Source: Neoroseomonas oryzicola (GTDB taxonomy: Bacteria; Pseudomonadota; Alphaproteobacteria; Acetobacterales; Acetobacteraceae). From it: 64,000 bases of DNA. Where the stretch lies: positions 310,001 through 374,000 of the forward strand of contig NZ_JAAVUP010000004.1 of NCBI RefSeq assembly GCF_012163135.1, in the 5' to 3' direction. The notes under the pieces are model-generated. The model was not told where the DNA came from. It searched no databases and worked only from the letters and a program-made list of their open reading frames with translations. The number at the start of each line of letters is the position of its first letter. Within the stretch, counting starts at the first letter, position 1. The position numbers and the translations under genes are program-made. This document shows, in pieces, positions 38,183 to 47,160 of the stretch.

Positions 38183-38464
38183 ATGCGTGCGAAGGTCGAG
38201 ACCAACGAGACCCCGACCCCGACCCCGACCCTGACCGAGGCCGCCGCCGCCGAGCTCGCCGTGTTGCGCGAGAAGGTGGACGCGCTGGTGCGCGAACACC
38301 TCACGCCGGCTGTCGATGGCGTCGGCGATCGCGCAGCGGAAGCCCGCGACGCGCTGCGCGCCGGGGCCGACGGCATCGCCGAGCGGGTGCGCGAACAGCC
38401 CTTCGTTGCGCTAGGCGCGGCGGCGATGGTCGGCATCGCCCTCGGCGTGCTGCTGCGGCGCTGA
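38183..38464 (+). CDS. DUF883 (ElaB/YqjD-like) membrane-anchored stress protein
   Basis: The 93-residue protein starts MRAKVETNETPTPTPTLTEA with AAGGAG upstream. An amphipathic helical region (AVLREKVDALVREHLTPAV) leads to the family C-terminus VREQPFVALGAAAMVGIALG, ending LLRR. ElaB/YqjD homologues anchor to the inner membrane and bind ribosomes in stationary phase. The perfect EcfG promoter upstream makes it a predicted general stress gene. It lies two bases before the next gene. Confidence 0.88.
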   Translation: MRAKVETNETPTPTPTLTEAAAAELAVLREKVDALVREHLTPAVDGVGDRAAEARDALRAGADGIAERVREQPFVALGAAAMVGIALGVLLRR

Positions 38465-38466
38465 CC

Positions 38467-38877
38467 ATGGGCCCGCTGCGCCTGCTCGGCGTCGCGGCGG
38501 AGGCGGAGGGGCTGCGCCTCCGCCGCAGCTGCGGCCTGGCCGCCCGTCGGGCCGGCTGGCTCGGCGGTGCGGCAGTGTTCGGCGTCGCCGCGCTCGCCCT
38601 GGCTCATGTCGCGGCGGTGGAGCTGATGCTGCCGCACCTGGGCCTGGCAGGCGCCTGCGGCGTCATGGCGCTGGCGGACCTGGTGCTGGCCGGCATGCTG
38701 GTGCTGGTCGCGCGGCAGCTGCGCGATCCTGTGATGGACGAGGCGCTGCTGCTACGCCGGGCAAGCCTCGCCGCCGCCGCGAGCAACAATGCGCTGCTGT
38801 CGGGTGGTGCGAGCGCGGTGCCGATGCTGGGCGCCATCGCCGGGACCGTGCTCGTGGAATGGATGCGCCGCCGCTGA
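38467..38877 (+). CDS. Small membrane protein in DUF883 operon
   Basis: The 136-residue protein starts MGPLRLLGVAAEAEGLRLRR. It has two strong transmembrane helices (AGWLGGAAVFGVAALALAHV and LGLAGACGVMALADLVLAGM, then LVLVA). The layout resembles the YqjE/phage holin superfamily proteins that often accompany YqjD-like genes, so it is likely that partner. It is co-transcribed with DUF883 and followed by a terminator. Confidence 0.7.
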   Translation: MGPLRLLGVAAEAEGLRLRRSCGLAARRAGWLGGAAVFGVAALALAHVAAVELMLPHLGLAGACGVMALADLVLAGMLVLVARQLRDPVMDEALLLRRASLAAAASNNALLSGGASAVPMLGAIAGTVLVEWMRRR

Positions 38878-38895
38878 GCGGCGGGCAGTGAGTCG

Positions 38896-38928
38896 AAAGG
38901 CCCGAGGAGGTGGCTCCCCGGGCCTTTT
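38896..38928 (+). terminator. Intrinsic terminator of the DUF883 operon
   Basis: AAAGGCCCG and CGGGCCTTTT form a stem with a 14-nt loop ending in a short T-run. It lies 19 bp after the stop codon and faces the convergent small gene at 38939. Confidence 0.8.
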
Positions 38929-38938
38929 CATCGTGTGG

Positions 38939-39106
38939 TCAGACGGCCTCCGGATCCTCGAGCATGGCGGTGCACCATTGGCCTGCCGGATCGCGGTAGA
39001 CGACCCACCAGGGATCGCGCGGATCCTCCGGCGCGATGGCGAATCGGGCCAGGCAACGGCCGCAGGCCGTGCGCACGGAGAGCGGGACGGGAAAGACGCG
39101 GATCAT
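38939..39106 (-). CDS. Small CxxC protein, unknown function
   Basis: The protein is 55 residues: MIRVFPVPLSVRTACGRCLA, then RFAIAPEDPRDPWWVVYRDP and AGQWCTAMLEDPEAV. The ATG has a strong TAGGAGG site upstream. One CGRC pair and a conserved-looking Trp-rich middle suggest a small folded domain. No family is recognised. Confidence 0.65.
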   Translation of the reverse strand: MIRVFPVPLSVRTACGRCLARFAIAPEDPRDPWWVVYRDPAGQWCTAMLEDPEAV

Positions 39107-39186
39107 GCCGGGGCCTCCTATGTTCGCGGCACTCCTGGGGCGAACGCGTGGCCAGAGCGCGGGTTGCGTCGCCTCACGGCAACGTG

Positions 39187-40773
39187 TCAGGCGCCGGGGC
39201 GCCGCCGCATGATCGCGACCGGCACCAGCGCCGCGAGGCAGCCCAGCGCGACCGCGAGGAAGGTGTCGCGGAAGGCGAGCATGCTCGCCTGCTGCAGCAC
39301 CACCTGGCCGAGATAGTCCTGCGCCATCGCCTGGCGGGTCCATTCGTCCATGCCGCCCTCGGCGAGCAGGCGTTCGACCTCCCGCAGCACGCTGCGCGTC
39401 GCCGCCCGGCCTTCCTGGGTGGCGTTGAGCGCCTGGGCGTGGAACTGGGTGCGGCGCTCGAGCAGAATGGACAGCAGGTTCACCCCGATCGCCCCGCCGA
39501 ACTGGCGCGCGAAGTTGACCGCGCCCGACCCTTGCCCAACCCAGCGCGGCGGCAAGGCGCGCAGCGCCCCCGCATTCATCGACGGCATGGCGAGTCCGAA
39601 GCCGATGCGCCCGACCAGGATCCAGATCGCGAAGGTCCAGAAGGCGGTGTTGGTGTCCACGCCGGTCATCAGCCAGGTCGACAGCGCAAACAGCGTCAGC
39701 CCGATCCCGATCGGCAGCCAGGGCGGCAGCCGGTCCGCGAGGCGCCCTGCGATCGGGAAGACCAGCACCATGGCGAGGCCCGCCGGCATCAGCAGCAACC
39801 CCGCGCGCGTCGGCGTATAGCCCTGCACCGTCTGCACGAAGAGCGGCGCGAGATAGGTCGACCCGAACAGCCCCGCGCCATAGACCAGGCCCACCGCTGC
39901 CGAGCAGGCGAAGCCGCGCACCGCGAACAGGCGCGGGTTCAGCATCGGCGCGTCGGTGTGCAGTTCCCACAGCACGAAGCCGATCGCGGCCGCCGCGGCG
40001 ATCGAGAGCTCGACCACGACGCGGTCGGATTCCCACCCCTCGCGCTGGCCGCTCGACAGGCCGGTGAGCAAGGCCAGCAGCGCGATGACCAGCAGCGCGA
40101 AGCCTGGCCCGTCGAAGCGCCGCCGCGCGCCGGTATCCGCTGGTCCCGGCATGAAGATCAGGCCGAGCACCAGGCCGAGCAGCGCCGCCGGAATGCCGAG
40201 GAAGAACACTGACCGCCAGCCGAAATTGTCGACGATCAGCCCGCCCAGTGTCGGCCCCAGCGCCGGCGCCAGCACCACGCCCACGGCATAGAGCCCCATC
40301 GCCGAGCCGCGCCGTTCCGCCGGGAAGACCTGGAAGATGATCTGCATCCCCAGCGGCTGGACCATCCCCGCCGACGCGCCCTGCAGCACGCGGCCGGCGA
40401 TCAGCACGCCTTCGTTCGGCGCGGCGCCCGAGACGACGGAACCGGCGATGAACATCACCAGAGCGGCGGCATAGGTCAGGCGGCATCCGAAGGTGTCGAC
40501 CAGCCAGCCGTTCAGCAGCATCGTGCCCGTCACCGCGGCGAGGAAGGCCGTCGCGATCAGCTGCGCATGGTCCTGGCCGATGCCGAAGGCGCCCATCACC
40601 TGCGGCAGCGCTACGTTGACGATGGTCGCCGAGAGGATCGTCGCGACGGTGCCGATCATCGCCGCGAAGGTCACCAGCACGCGGTAGGGCGCGCCCCAGC
40701 GGGCCTGTAGTTCCTCGATGCCCGGCCCGGCCCAGGCACGCCGCGACGGGCCGCCGAGTGCGGCCTCACTCAC
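39187..40773 (-). CDS. EmrB/QacA-type MFS drug exporter (DHA2)
   Basis: This 528-residue protein has about 14 transmembrane segments. DHA2 markers are visible: VNVALPQVMGAFGIGQDHAQ, LLNGWLVDTFGCRLTYAAAL, and motif C-like GPTLGGLIVDNFGWRSVFFL. It exports hydrophobic drugs by proton antiport and would work with the adjacent membrane fusion protein. The GTG at 40773 overlaps the end of that gene by 8 bp, so the pair is translationally coupled. No TolC-type outer membrane gene is in the window. Confidence 0.92.
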   Translation of the reverse strand: MSEAALGGPSRRAWAGPGIEELQARWGAPYRVLVTFAAMIGTVATILSATIVNVALPQVMGAFGIGQDHAQLIATAFLAAVTGTMLLNGWLVDTFGCRLTYAAALVMFIAGSVVSGAAPNEGVLIAGRVLQGASAGMVQPLGMQIIFQVFPAERRGSAMGLYAVGVVLAPALGPTLGGLIVDNFGWRSVFFLGIPAALLGLVLGLIFMPGPADTGARRRFDGPGFALLVIALLALLTGLSSGQREGWESDRVVVELSIAAAAAIGFVLWELHTDAPMLNPRLFAVRGFACSAAVGLVYGAGLFGSTYLAPLFVQTVQGYTPTRAGLLLMPAGLAMVLVFPIAGRLADRLPPWLPIGIGLTLFALSTWLMTGVDTNTAFWTFAIWILVGRIGFGLAMPSMNAGALRALPPRWVGQGSGAVNFARQFGGAIGVNLLSILLERRTQFHAQALNATQEGRAATRSVLREVERLLAEGGMDEWTRQAMAQDYLGQVVLQQASMLAFRDTFLAVALGCLAALVPVAIMRRRPGA

Positions 40774-41911
40774 GCGCGGCGGCCTCGACCTCGACCATCA
40801 TGCCGGGGCGTAGCAGCCCGTCCGAGGCGCCGGTGGGCAGGGCGATGCGCACCGGCAGGCGCTGGGTGATCTTGGTGAAGTTGCCCGAGGGGTTGGGACT
40901 CGGCAGCAGGGCGAATTCGCTGGTCGCGGCGGCGCCGACGCGCTCGACCGTGCCCTCGAAGGTGCGGCCGGGATAGGCATCGACGCGCAGGCGGACCGTC
41001 GCGCCGGGGCGGAAGAAGCGGATCTCCGTCTCCTTCACATTGGCCTCGACGCGCACCCGGGCGGGGTCGTGGACCAGCAGCAGGCGCTGGCCGGGGGTTA
41101 CGTATTCGCCGGGATCGACGAAGACGCGGTCCACCACGCCGTCGAAGGGCATCAGCAGCGTGCGGTCGCGGATCTCGAGGGCGATGCGCTCGCGCTGCGC
41201 CGTCAGTTCGCGGATCTGCGGCTCGGTTGCGTCGAGCTGGCGGTGCAGGACGGTCAGTTCCTCCCGCGCCGCGCCGGCGTTCGCGAGTTGCGCCTCGACG
41301 TTGCGGATCTCGGCGGCGACGGCGAGGACGCGCTGCGTCGCGGTCTCCAGTTGGGCGCGCGTCTGCTCGTGGCGCTGGCGCGTGCCGCTGCCGGTGCCCA
41401 TCAGCTGCACGGCGCGGGCGAATTCCCCTTCGGCATAGATGCGCTCGGCCTCGGCCGCGGGGAGCTGCGCGCGGGCGGCCTCGAGCCTGGCGCGCTGGGC
41501 GTCCTCCTGGCTGCCGGTCTGGCGGTCGACCATGGCGAGGCGGGCTTCCAGTTCCGCGCGCCGGGCAGCGATGCCGGCGAGGCGCGCCTCGGTCTCGCGC
41601 AGGGCGATCTCGGCCTCCCGGCTGTCGAGGCGGAGCAGCACGCCGCCCTGGCGGACCGTGTCGCCGGCGATGATGTCCAGCTCGGTGATCCAGCCAGGCA
41701 GGCGGCTCGACAGCGTGACCATGTCCGCGGCGATGCGCGCGTCGTCGACGAAGACGGTGGTGAACTGCCGGTGCAGCCAGGTCGTCCCGCCGGCGAGCAC
41801 GGCGAGGATCGCGGTCAGCGCGGCGGCGATGCGAAGGCGGCGCCGTACCGTGCGGCGGGCGGTGATGGCCGGCTGCTCGCGCAGCGGCGCGCTAGAGGGG
41901 CCGGCGTCCAT
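40766..41911 (-). CDS. EmrA/HlyD-type membrane fusion protein
   Basis: The 381-residue periplasmic adaptor starts MDAGPSSAPLREQPAITARR, chosen because the upstream frame is low-complexity. One N-terminal transmembrane helix (IAAALTAILAVLAGGTTWL) is followed by a lipoyl-like half (LPGWITELDIIAGDTVRQGG) and a long coiled-coil hairpin. The second half (LLMPFDGVVDRVFVDPGEYV) and a beta-barrel domain (VRVEANVKETEIRFFRPGAT) complete the fold. It links the DHA2 exporter to an outer membrane channel encoded elsewhere. Confidence 0.92.
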   Translation of the reverse strand: MDAGPSSAPLREQPAITARRTVRRRLRIAAALTAILAVLAGGTTWLHRQFTTVFVDDARIAADMVTLSSRLPGWITELDIIAGDTVRQGGVLLRLDSREAEIALRETEARLAGIAARRAELEARLAMVDRQTGSQEDAQRARLEAARAQLPAAEAERIYAEGEFARAVQLMGTGSGTRQRHEQTRAQLETATQRVLAVAAEIRNVEAQLANAGAAREELTVLHRQLDATEPQIRELTAQRERIALEIRDRTLLMPFDGVVDRVFVDPGEYVTPGQRLLLVHDPARVRVEANVKETEIRFFRPGATVRLRVDAYPGRTFEGTVERVGAAATSEFALLPSPNPSGNFTKITQRLPVRIALPTGASDGLLRPGMMVEVEAAARE

Positions 41912-42087
41912 GCCGTCGTGCCTGGCGCGCAGCGCGCCCGCCTGCCGCCCTCGTGCCGCCCCACCATCGGGTCCGATCGCACATGGGGCGATGTTAGGCT
42001 GCCGCGGGAGTCCCGACCAGGGGCCGCGGCGGTTGACAGGCGCCCCCCGCCCGCTACGCCTTTGCCGCAACGCAGCAGGAGGACGCC

Positions 42088-43395
42088 ATGGCTCGCCATC
42101 TGAAGAAGGGCCGCGACGCGGAAGCCCGCGCCGAGGACGACGCGAAGGTTCGCGCGACGGTCGAGGGAATCCTCGCCGACATCGCGGCCCGCGGCGATGC
42201 TGCGGTGCGGGAGATGTCGATCCGGTTCGACAAGTGGGACCGCACGGATTTCCGCCTGACCGATGCCGAGATCAAGGACTGCCTGTCGCAGCTCTCGGCG
42301 CGCGACCTGGACGACATCCGCTTCGCGCAGGAGCAGGTGCGCAACTTCGCGCAGCACCAGAAGGACGCGCTGCGCGACATCGAGGTCGAGACCCTGCCGG
42401 GCGTGGTGCTCGGCCACAAGAACATCCCGGTGAACTCGGTCGGCTGCTACGTGCCGGGCGGGAAGTATCCGCTGCTGGCGTCCGCGCACATGTCGGTGGT
42501 CACGGCGAAGGTCGCGGGCTGCAAGCGCATCGTCACCTGCGCGCCGCCCTTCGAGGGCAAGCCCGCGCCGGCGATCGTGGCCGCGCAGCACCTGGCGGGT
42601 GCCGACGTGATCTACTGCCTCGGCGGGATCCAGGCGGTCGGCGCGATGGCGCTCGGCACGCAGACCATCGATCCGGTCGACATGCTGGTCGGGCCCGGCA
42701 ATGCCTTCGTCGCGGAGGCCAAGCGGCAGTTGTTCGGCCGTGTCGGCATCGACCTTTTCGCCGGGCCGACCGAGACGCTGGTGATCGCCGACGAGACGGT
42801 GGATGGCGAGCTCTGCGCCACCGACCTGCTCGGCCAGGCGGAGCATGGGCCGAACTCGCCCGCCATCCTGCTGACCAATTCCGAGAAGCTGGCGCGGGAG
42901 ACGATGGCCGAGGTCGAGCGCCTGCTGACCATCCTGCCGACCGCCGGCATCGCCCGGAAGGCCTGGGAGGACTACGGCGAGGTCATCGTCTGCGACAGCG
43001 AGGAGGAGATGGTGCGCGAGGCCGACCGCATCGCCTCGGAGCATGTCCAGGTCATGACGCGCGACCCGGACTACTTCCTTGCCAACATGACCAACTACGG
43101 CGCGCTGTTCCTCGGGCCGCGCACCAATGTCTCCTACGGGGACAAGGTGATCGGCACCAACCACACCCTGCCGACCAAGAAGGCCGCGCGCTACACGGGT
43201 GGGCTCTGGGTCGGGAAGTTCCTCAAGACCGTCACCTACCAGCGCGTGCTGACGGACGAGGCGGCGACGATGATCGGCGAATACTGCTCGCGCCTCTGCA
43301 TGCTCGAGGGCTTCGCGGGGCATGCCGAGCAGGCGAACATCCGGGTGCGCCGCTATGGCGGGCGCAACATCCCCTACGCGACCGCGGCGGACTGA
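42088..43395 (+). CDS. Histidinol dehydrogenase family enzyme (HisD/HpsN-like)
   Basis: This 435-residue NAD-dependent dehydrogenase has the HisD fold. Landmarks include [40 protein letters not shown], the active-site segment [20 protein letters not shown], and [14 protein letters not shown] with the catalytic His region. The ATG has GGAGG 5 nt upstream. There are no other his genes nearby. Instead it precedes an SDR and sits in a catabolic-looking cluster, so a HpsN-like sulfonate or polyol alcohol dehydrogenase is likelier than histidine synthesis. The exact substrate cannot be told. Confidence 0.85.
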   Translation: MARHLKKGRDAEARAEDDAKVRATVEGILADIAARGDAAVREMSIRFDKWDRTDFRLTDAEIKDCLSQLSARDLDDIRFAQEQVRNFAQHQKDALRDIEVETLPGVVLGHKNIPVNSVGCYVPGGKYPLLASAHMSVVTAKVAGCKRIVTCAPPFEGKPAPAIVAAQHLAGADVIYCLGGIQAVGAMALGTQTIDPVDMLVGPGNAFVAEAKRQLFGRVGIDLFAGPTETLVIADETVDGELCATDLLGQAEHGPNSPAILLTNSEKLARETMAEVERLLTILPTAGIARKAWEDYGEVIVCDSEEEMVREADRIASEHVQVMTRDPDYFLANMTNYGALFLGPRTNVSYGDKVIGTNHTLPTKKAARYTGGLWVGKFLKTVTYQRVLTDEAATMIGEYCSRLCMLEGFAGHAEQANIRVRRYGGRNIPYATAAD

Positions 43396-43398
43396 GCG

Positions 43399-44163
43399 AT
43401 GGATCTGCCGAGGACGCCGTCCTTCCGACTGGACGGCAAGCGGGCGCTAGTCTCCGGTGCGGGACGCGGCATCGGTCTCGCCGCGGCCGCGGCGCTGGCG
43501 GATGCGGGGGCGCGTGTGACGCTGCTCTCCCGCACGGCGCGCGAGATCGAGGAGGCCGCGGATGCGATCCGCGCCCGCGGCGGCGCGGCTGACACGCTGG
43601 TGCTCGACGTGCTGGATGCGGAAGCCGCTGCGCGCGCCATCGCAGCGGCCGAGCCTTTCGAGGTGCTGGTCAACAACGCCGGCACCAATCGCCCGAAGCC
43701 CTTCGCCGACGTCACGCATGACGATTTCGACGCGGTGATGGACCTCAATGTGCGCGCGGCGTTCTTCCTCGCCCAGGCCGTTGCGAAGCGGCTGCTGGCG
43801 GCGGGGCGTGGCGGGTCGATCATCAACGTCTCGTCCCAGATGGGCCATGTCGGTGCGGCGAACCGCACCATCTACTGCGCCTCGAAATGGGCGATCGAGG
43901 GGCTGACCAAGGCGATGGCGGTGGAACTCGCCCCGCACGGCGTCCGGGTGAACACCCTCGGCCCGACCTTCATCGAGACGCCGCTGACCAGGCCCTTCTT
44001 CGAGGACGCCGCCTTCAAGGCGAGCGTGCTGACCAAGATCAAGCTCGGCCGCATCGGCCAGGTCGAGGATTTGATGGGCGCGATCCTGTTCCTGGCGAGC
44101 GATGCCTCGGCGCTGATGACCGGGTCCGCGCTGGTGGTGGACGGCGGCTGGACGGCAGACTGA
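43399..44163 (+). CDS. SDR family oxidoreductase
   Basis: This 254-residue short-chain dehydrogenase has the nucleotide loop LVSGAGRGIGLAAAAALADA, the NNAG motif in VLVNNAGTNRPKPF, catalytic Ser in IINVSSQMGHV and the YxxxK pair in IYCASKWAIEGL. The C-terminus has the usual ALMTGSALVVDGGW. It starts 3 bp after the HisD-like gene, so the two are one transcript. Together they may oxidise an alcohol in two steps. Confidence 0.92.
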   Translation: MDLPRTPSFRLDGKRALVSGAGRGIGLAAAAALADAGARVTLLSRTAREIEEAADAIRARGGAADTLVLDVLDAEAAARAIAAAEPFEVLVNNAGTNRPKPFADVTHDDFDAVMDLNVRAAFFLAQAVAKRLLAAGRGGSIINVSSQMGHVGAANRTIYCASKWAIEGLTKAMAVELAPHGVRVNTLGPTFIETPLTRPFFEDAAFKASVLTKIKLGRIGQVEDLMGAILFLASDASALMTGSALVVDGGWTAD

Positions 44164-44169
44164 GCCTCG

Positions 44170-45144
44170 TCAGGACGGGCGCAGACCCGCGAGTTGCGCT
44201 GCGCGGCGGGCATTCGCCAGTTCCTGGCTCAGGAAGGCGGCGAAGCCCTCGGGCGTGCGCTGCGCCGGGGCGCCGGGGATGGCGCCGACCTCGGCGATGC
44301 GGGAGACCACCGCGGGCTCCTGCAGCGTCGCGCGGAAGGCGGTGCTCAGCGCCGTCGTGACCTCCGCCGGCACGCCCGCCGGGGCCAGCAGGCCGCCATA
44401 GCTGCCGGCGGTGAAGCCGGGCAGGCCGGCCTCGATGAAGGTCTGAACGTTCGGGATGACGGACGAGCGCTCCATCGTCGCGATGCCGATGATGGGCGCC
44501 GTGCCGTCGCGATGCTGCGGCAGGGCAGAGGGCAGTTCCACCATTCCCGCATCGACCGTGCCGGTGATGAGGTCCGGGATCATCGCGCTGCCGCCGCGAT
44601 AGGGCACATGCGTCGCGCGGACATTCGCGCCCGCCATCAGCAGTTCGAGTGCCAGATGCGCCGCGCTGCCGCTGCCCGGCGTGCCGACCGTGATCGCGCC
44701 GGGCCGCGCGCGCATCAGGGCGATCAGCTCGGTCAGCGATCGCGCCTGCGTGCGGGCGCTGACCTGGCAGATCATTGGCAGGATGCCGACCAGGCCGATC
44801 GGGCGGAAGTCGCGCTCCACGTCGTAGCCGAGATTCGCCTGCAGCACCGGGTTCGCGGTCAGCGGGCCACCGGCGCCGAACAGCAGCGTGTAGCCATCAG
44901 GCGCCGCCTTCGCGACGAGTTCTGCGCCGACGCTGCCACCCGCGCCGGTGCGGTTCTCGATGACCATCGGCCGGCCGAGCCGCTCGGCCATCGGGGTGGC
45001 GAGGATCCGCGCAAGGATGTCGGTGTTGCCGCCGGCGGCGAAGGGGACGATCACACGGATCGGCCGGTCGGGATAGGCGGCCAGCGCAGGGCGGTGCAGC
45101 GCGGCAAGGGCCGGCGCGGCGAGCAGCAGGCGGCGTGACAGCAT
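44170..45144 (-). CDS. Bug/TctC family periplasmic solute receptor
   Basis: This 324-residue protein starts MLSRRLLLAAPALAALHRPA, a signal peptide. GGGAGG lies 9 nt upstream of the ATG at 45144. Family motifs are DRPIRVIVPFAAGGNTDILA, IENRTGAGGSVGAELVAKAA, DGYTLLFG, and YRGGSAMIPDLITGTVDAGM. It binds a small organic acid or similar ligand in the periplasm. No TctA/TctB membrane partners are adjacent, as is usual for the many solitary Bug proteins of these bacteria. It converges with the SDR gene. Confidence 0.93.
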   Translation of the reverse strand: MLSRRLLLAAPALAALHRPALAAYPDRPIRVIVPFAAGGNTDILARILATPMAERLGRPMVIENRTGAGGSVGAELVAKAAPDGYTLLFGAGGPLTANPVLQANLGYDVERDFRPIGLVGILPMICQVSARTQARSLTELIALMRARPGAITVGTPGSGSAAHLALELLMAGANVRATHVPYRGGSAMIPDLITGTVDAGMVELPSALPQHRDGTAPIIGIATMERSSVIPNVQTFIEAGLPGFTAGSYGGLLAPAGVPAEVTTALSTAFRATLQEPAVVSRIAEVGAIPGAPAQRTPEGFAAFLSQELANARRAAQLAGLRPS

Positions 45145-45280
45145 GCGAACCATCCTCCCGTCGGCACTGGCGGCCGTTGCGGGAAGCCTTGCATCCGTAA
45201 GCGACCGCGGCAAGGCCGCGTGCTTGTCGTGCCCGCGCCCGTGGCGCAGCATCCCCGCCGAGAGAGGGAACGACGGAACG

Positions 45281-46258
45281 ATGGAACAGCGACGTCTGGG
45301 CCGGACCGGCATCATGGTCTCGGTCCTCGGCTATGGCTGCGGCGCTATCGGCGGGCTGATGGTCAAGGGCACGGCCGCCGAGCAGGACCGCGCCATCGGC
45401 CGCGCCATCGACCAGGGCATCACCTATTTCGATACCGCCGCCGCCTATGGGGATGGCGTGTCGGAGACCAATCTCGGCCGCGCGCTGAAGGCGCTGGACG
45501 CCAAGGTCACGGTCGCGACGAAGGTGCGCATCCGCGGCGAGCAGCGCGGCGACATCGGCGGCGCGATCGTCGCCTCGGTCGAGGCGAGCCTTGCGCGGCT
45601 CGGCCGCGACAGCGTCGATATCCTCCACCTGCACGAACCGATCACGCGCGACGGCGCGCCGCCGACCTTCACCGCCGAGCGGATCCTGAACGAGGCGGTT
45701 CCCGTGCTGCAGCGGCTGAGGGACCAGGGCAAGTTCCGCTTCTACGGCATCACCGGCCTCGGCGAGGCGCCGGAGATCCGCCGCGTGCTGGACCAGGGCG
45801 GCTTTTCCACCGCGCAGATGCCCTACAACGTGCTGAACCCGAGCGGCGTGGCGCCGTTGCCCGCGGGATCGGCGATGCCGGATCTTGGCGGCTGCATCCG
45901 CCATGCGGCCTCGGTCGATGTGGGCGTGATGGCGATCCGCATCATCGCCGGCGGCGCGCTGAGCGGGTCGGAGGCGCGCAGCCCGCTCGGCGTGCCGAAC
46001 GTCGCGCCGATTGCCTCCGGCGTCACCTACGCCGCCGATGTTGCCGCGGCGCGGCGCCTGCTGCCGGTCATCCAGGCGGGCCATGCGGCGGACCTGGTGG
46101 AACTCGCGCTGCGCTATGCCGCCATGCCCAGGGAGATCTCGACCGCGATCGTCGGTACCTCCAGCATCGCCGAGCTCGACCACGCGGTTGCCGCCATCGC
46201 CAAGGGCCCGCTGCCGCCGGAGGCGATGGCGATGATCGCGGCGATCCAGGCCGGCTAG
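45281..46258 (+). CDS. Aldo/keto reductase
   Basis: This 325-residue TIM-barrel NADPH oxidoreductase starts MEQRRLGRTGIMVSVLGYGC. Catalytic residues are visible: Asp and Tyr in GITYFDTAAAYGDGVSE, Lys in VTVATKVRIRG and His in VDILHLHEPITRDG. It is divergent from the Bug receptor and overlaps the next gene tail-to-tail by 4 bp. The substrate is unknown; the neighbours suggest carbonyl metabolism in a catabolic pathway. Confidence 0.92.
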   Translation: MEQRRLGRTGIMVSVLGYGCGAIGGLMVKGTAAEQDRAIGRAIDQGITYFDTAAAYGDGVSETNLGRALKALDAKVTVATKVRIRGEQRGDIGGAIVASVEASLARLGRDSVDILHLHEPITRDGAPPTFTAERILNEAVPVLQRLRDQGKFRFYGITGLGEAPEIRRVLDQGGFSTAQMPYNVLNPSGVAPLPAGSAMPDLGGCIRHAASVDVGVMAIRIIAGGALSGSEARSPLGVPNVAPIASGVTYAADVAAARRLLPVIQAGHAADLVELALRYAAMPREISTAIVGTSSIAELDHAVAAIAKGPLPPEAMAMIAAIQAG

Positions 46259-47034
46259 AGGTTCCGCCGCTCCGCCCGCAGCGTCGGCAGGCCGATGCCG
46301 GTCGCGTCGAAACCGCCATCGACCGCGATGACCTGCCCGGTGAGATAGGAGGCGCGGTCGGAGCAGAGGAAGAAGATCGCCTCGGCGAGCTCCGTCTCGA
46401 GCCCATAGCGGTTGAGCGGGATGGTGTCGTGGTAGTCGCGGCGGATCTCCGGCGTGTGCACCGCCTTGGCCATTGCCGTGTCCACGGGCCCGGGGGCCAC
46501 CGCATTCACGCGGATGCCGAGCGCGGCGAGTTCCACCGCCTGCTGCTTCGTCAGATGCGCAAGCCCCGCCTTGGACGTCCCGTAGGCCACGCGCAGCGTC
46601 GACGCCCGCAGGCCGGAGATGGAGGTGATGTTCACCACCGCCCCGCCGCCGGTCTCGGCCATGATCGGCGCCGCCGCCTGGGTCGCGAGGAAGGGCCCGG
46701 TCAGGTTCACCGCCAGCACGCGCGCCCATTCGTCGGGCGTGGTTTCCAGGATCGGCTTGAACACGGCGGTGCCGGCGTTGTTCACGAGCGCGTCCAGCCG
46801 CCCGAAATGCGCCGCCGCGCGCCGCACCGCGGCCTGCACGCCAGCTACGTCCGCGACGTCGCAATGCAGCGCCAGCGTCTCCTCCGGCCGCGCCAGTTCC
46901 GCCATGGCGTGGCCGAGCAGCTCCCCGTCGATGTCGAGCAGCGCGACGCGCCAGCCCTCGGCGAGGAAGCGCCGCGTTGTGGCGAGGCCTATGCCGCGGC
47001 CGGATCCCGTGACGAGCGCGACCTTCTCGGACAT
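46255..47034 (-). CDS. SDR family oxidoreductase (3-oxoacyl reductase-like)
   Basis: The 259-residue protein starts MSEKVALVTGSGRGIGLATT. It has ALVNNAGTAVFKPILETTPD, catalytic Ser in VVNITSISGLRAST, YxxxK in RVAYGTSKAGLAHL and the tail SYLTGQVIAVDGGFDATGIG. It is a classical NAD(P)-dependent SDR. It is convergent with the aldo/keto reductase and divergent from the PEP mutase-family gene, with 126 bp between start codons. Confidence 0.92.
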   Translation of the reverse strand: MSEKVALVTGSGRGIGLATTRRFLAEGWRVALLDIDGELLGHAMAELARPEETLALHCDVADVAGVQAAVRRAAAHFGRLDALVNNAGTAVFKPILETTPDEWARVLAVNLTGPFLATQAAAPIMAETGGGAVVNITSISGLRASTLRVAYGTSKAGLAHLTKQQAVELAALGIRVNAVAPGPVDTAMAKAVHTPEIRRDYHDTIPLNRYGLETELAEAIFFLCSDRASYLTGQVIAVDGGFDATGIGLPTLRAERRNL

Positions 47035-47160
47035 GGCGCGATTCCTCCATCTCTTGGCGCGCATGCTTCCATGGCGAGGCGGGCCTGCCCAGCCCCGGGG
47101 GTTCGCGCGGGGCCCGCGCCATGCTCGGATGCGGGCGCGAACCACGCGAGGAAACGCCCG

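Noticed and set aside
42088-43395. True histidine biosynthesis hisD
   Set aside because: No other his gene is near, and the neighbours are SDR, AKR and Bug genes. A catabolic HisD-family dehydrogenase is more likely, so no hisD symbol was given.
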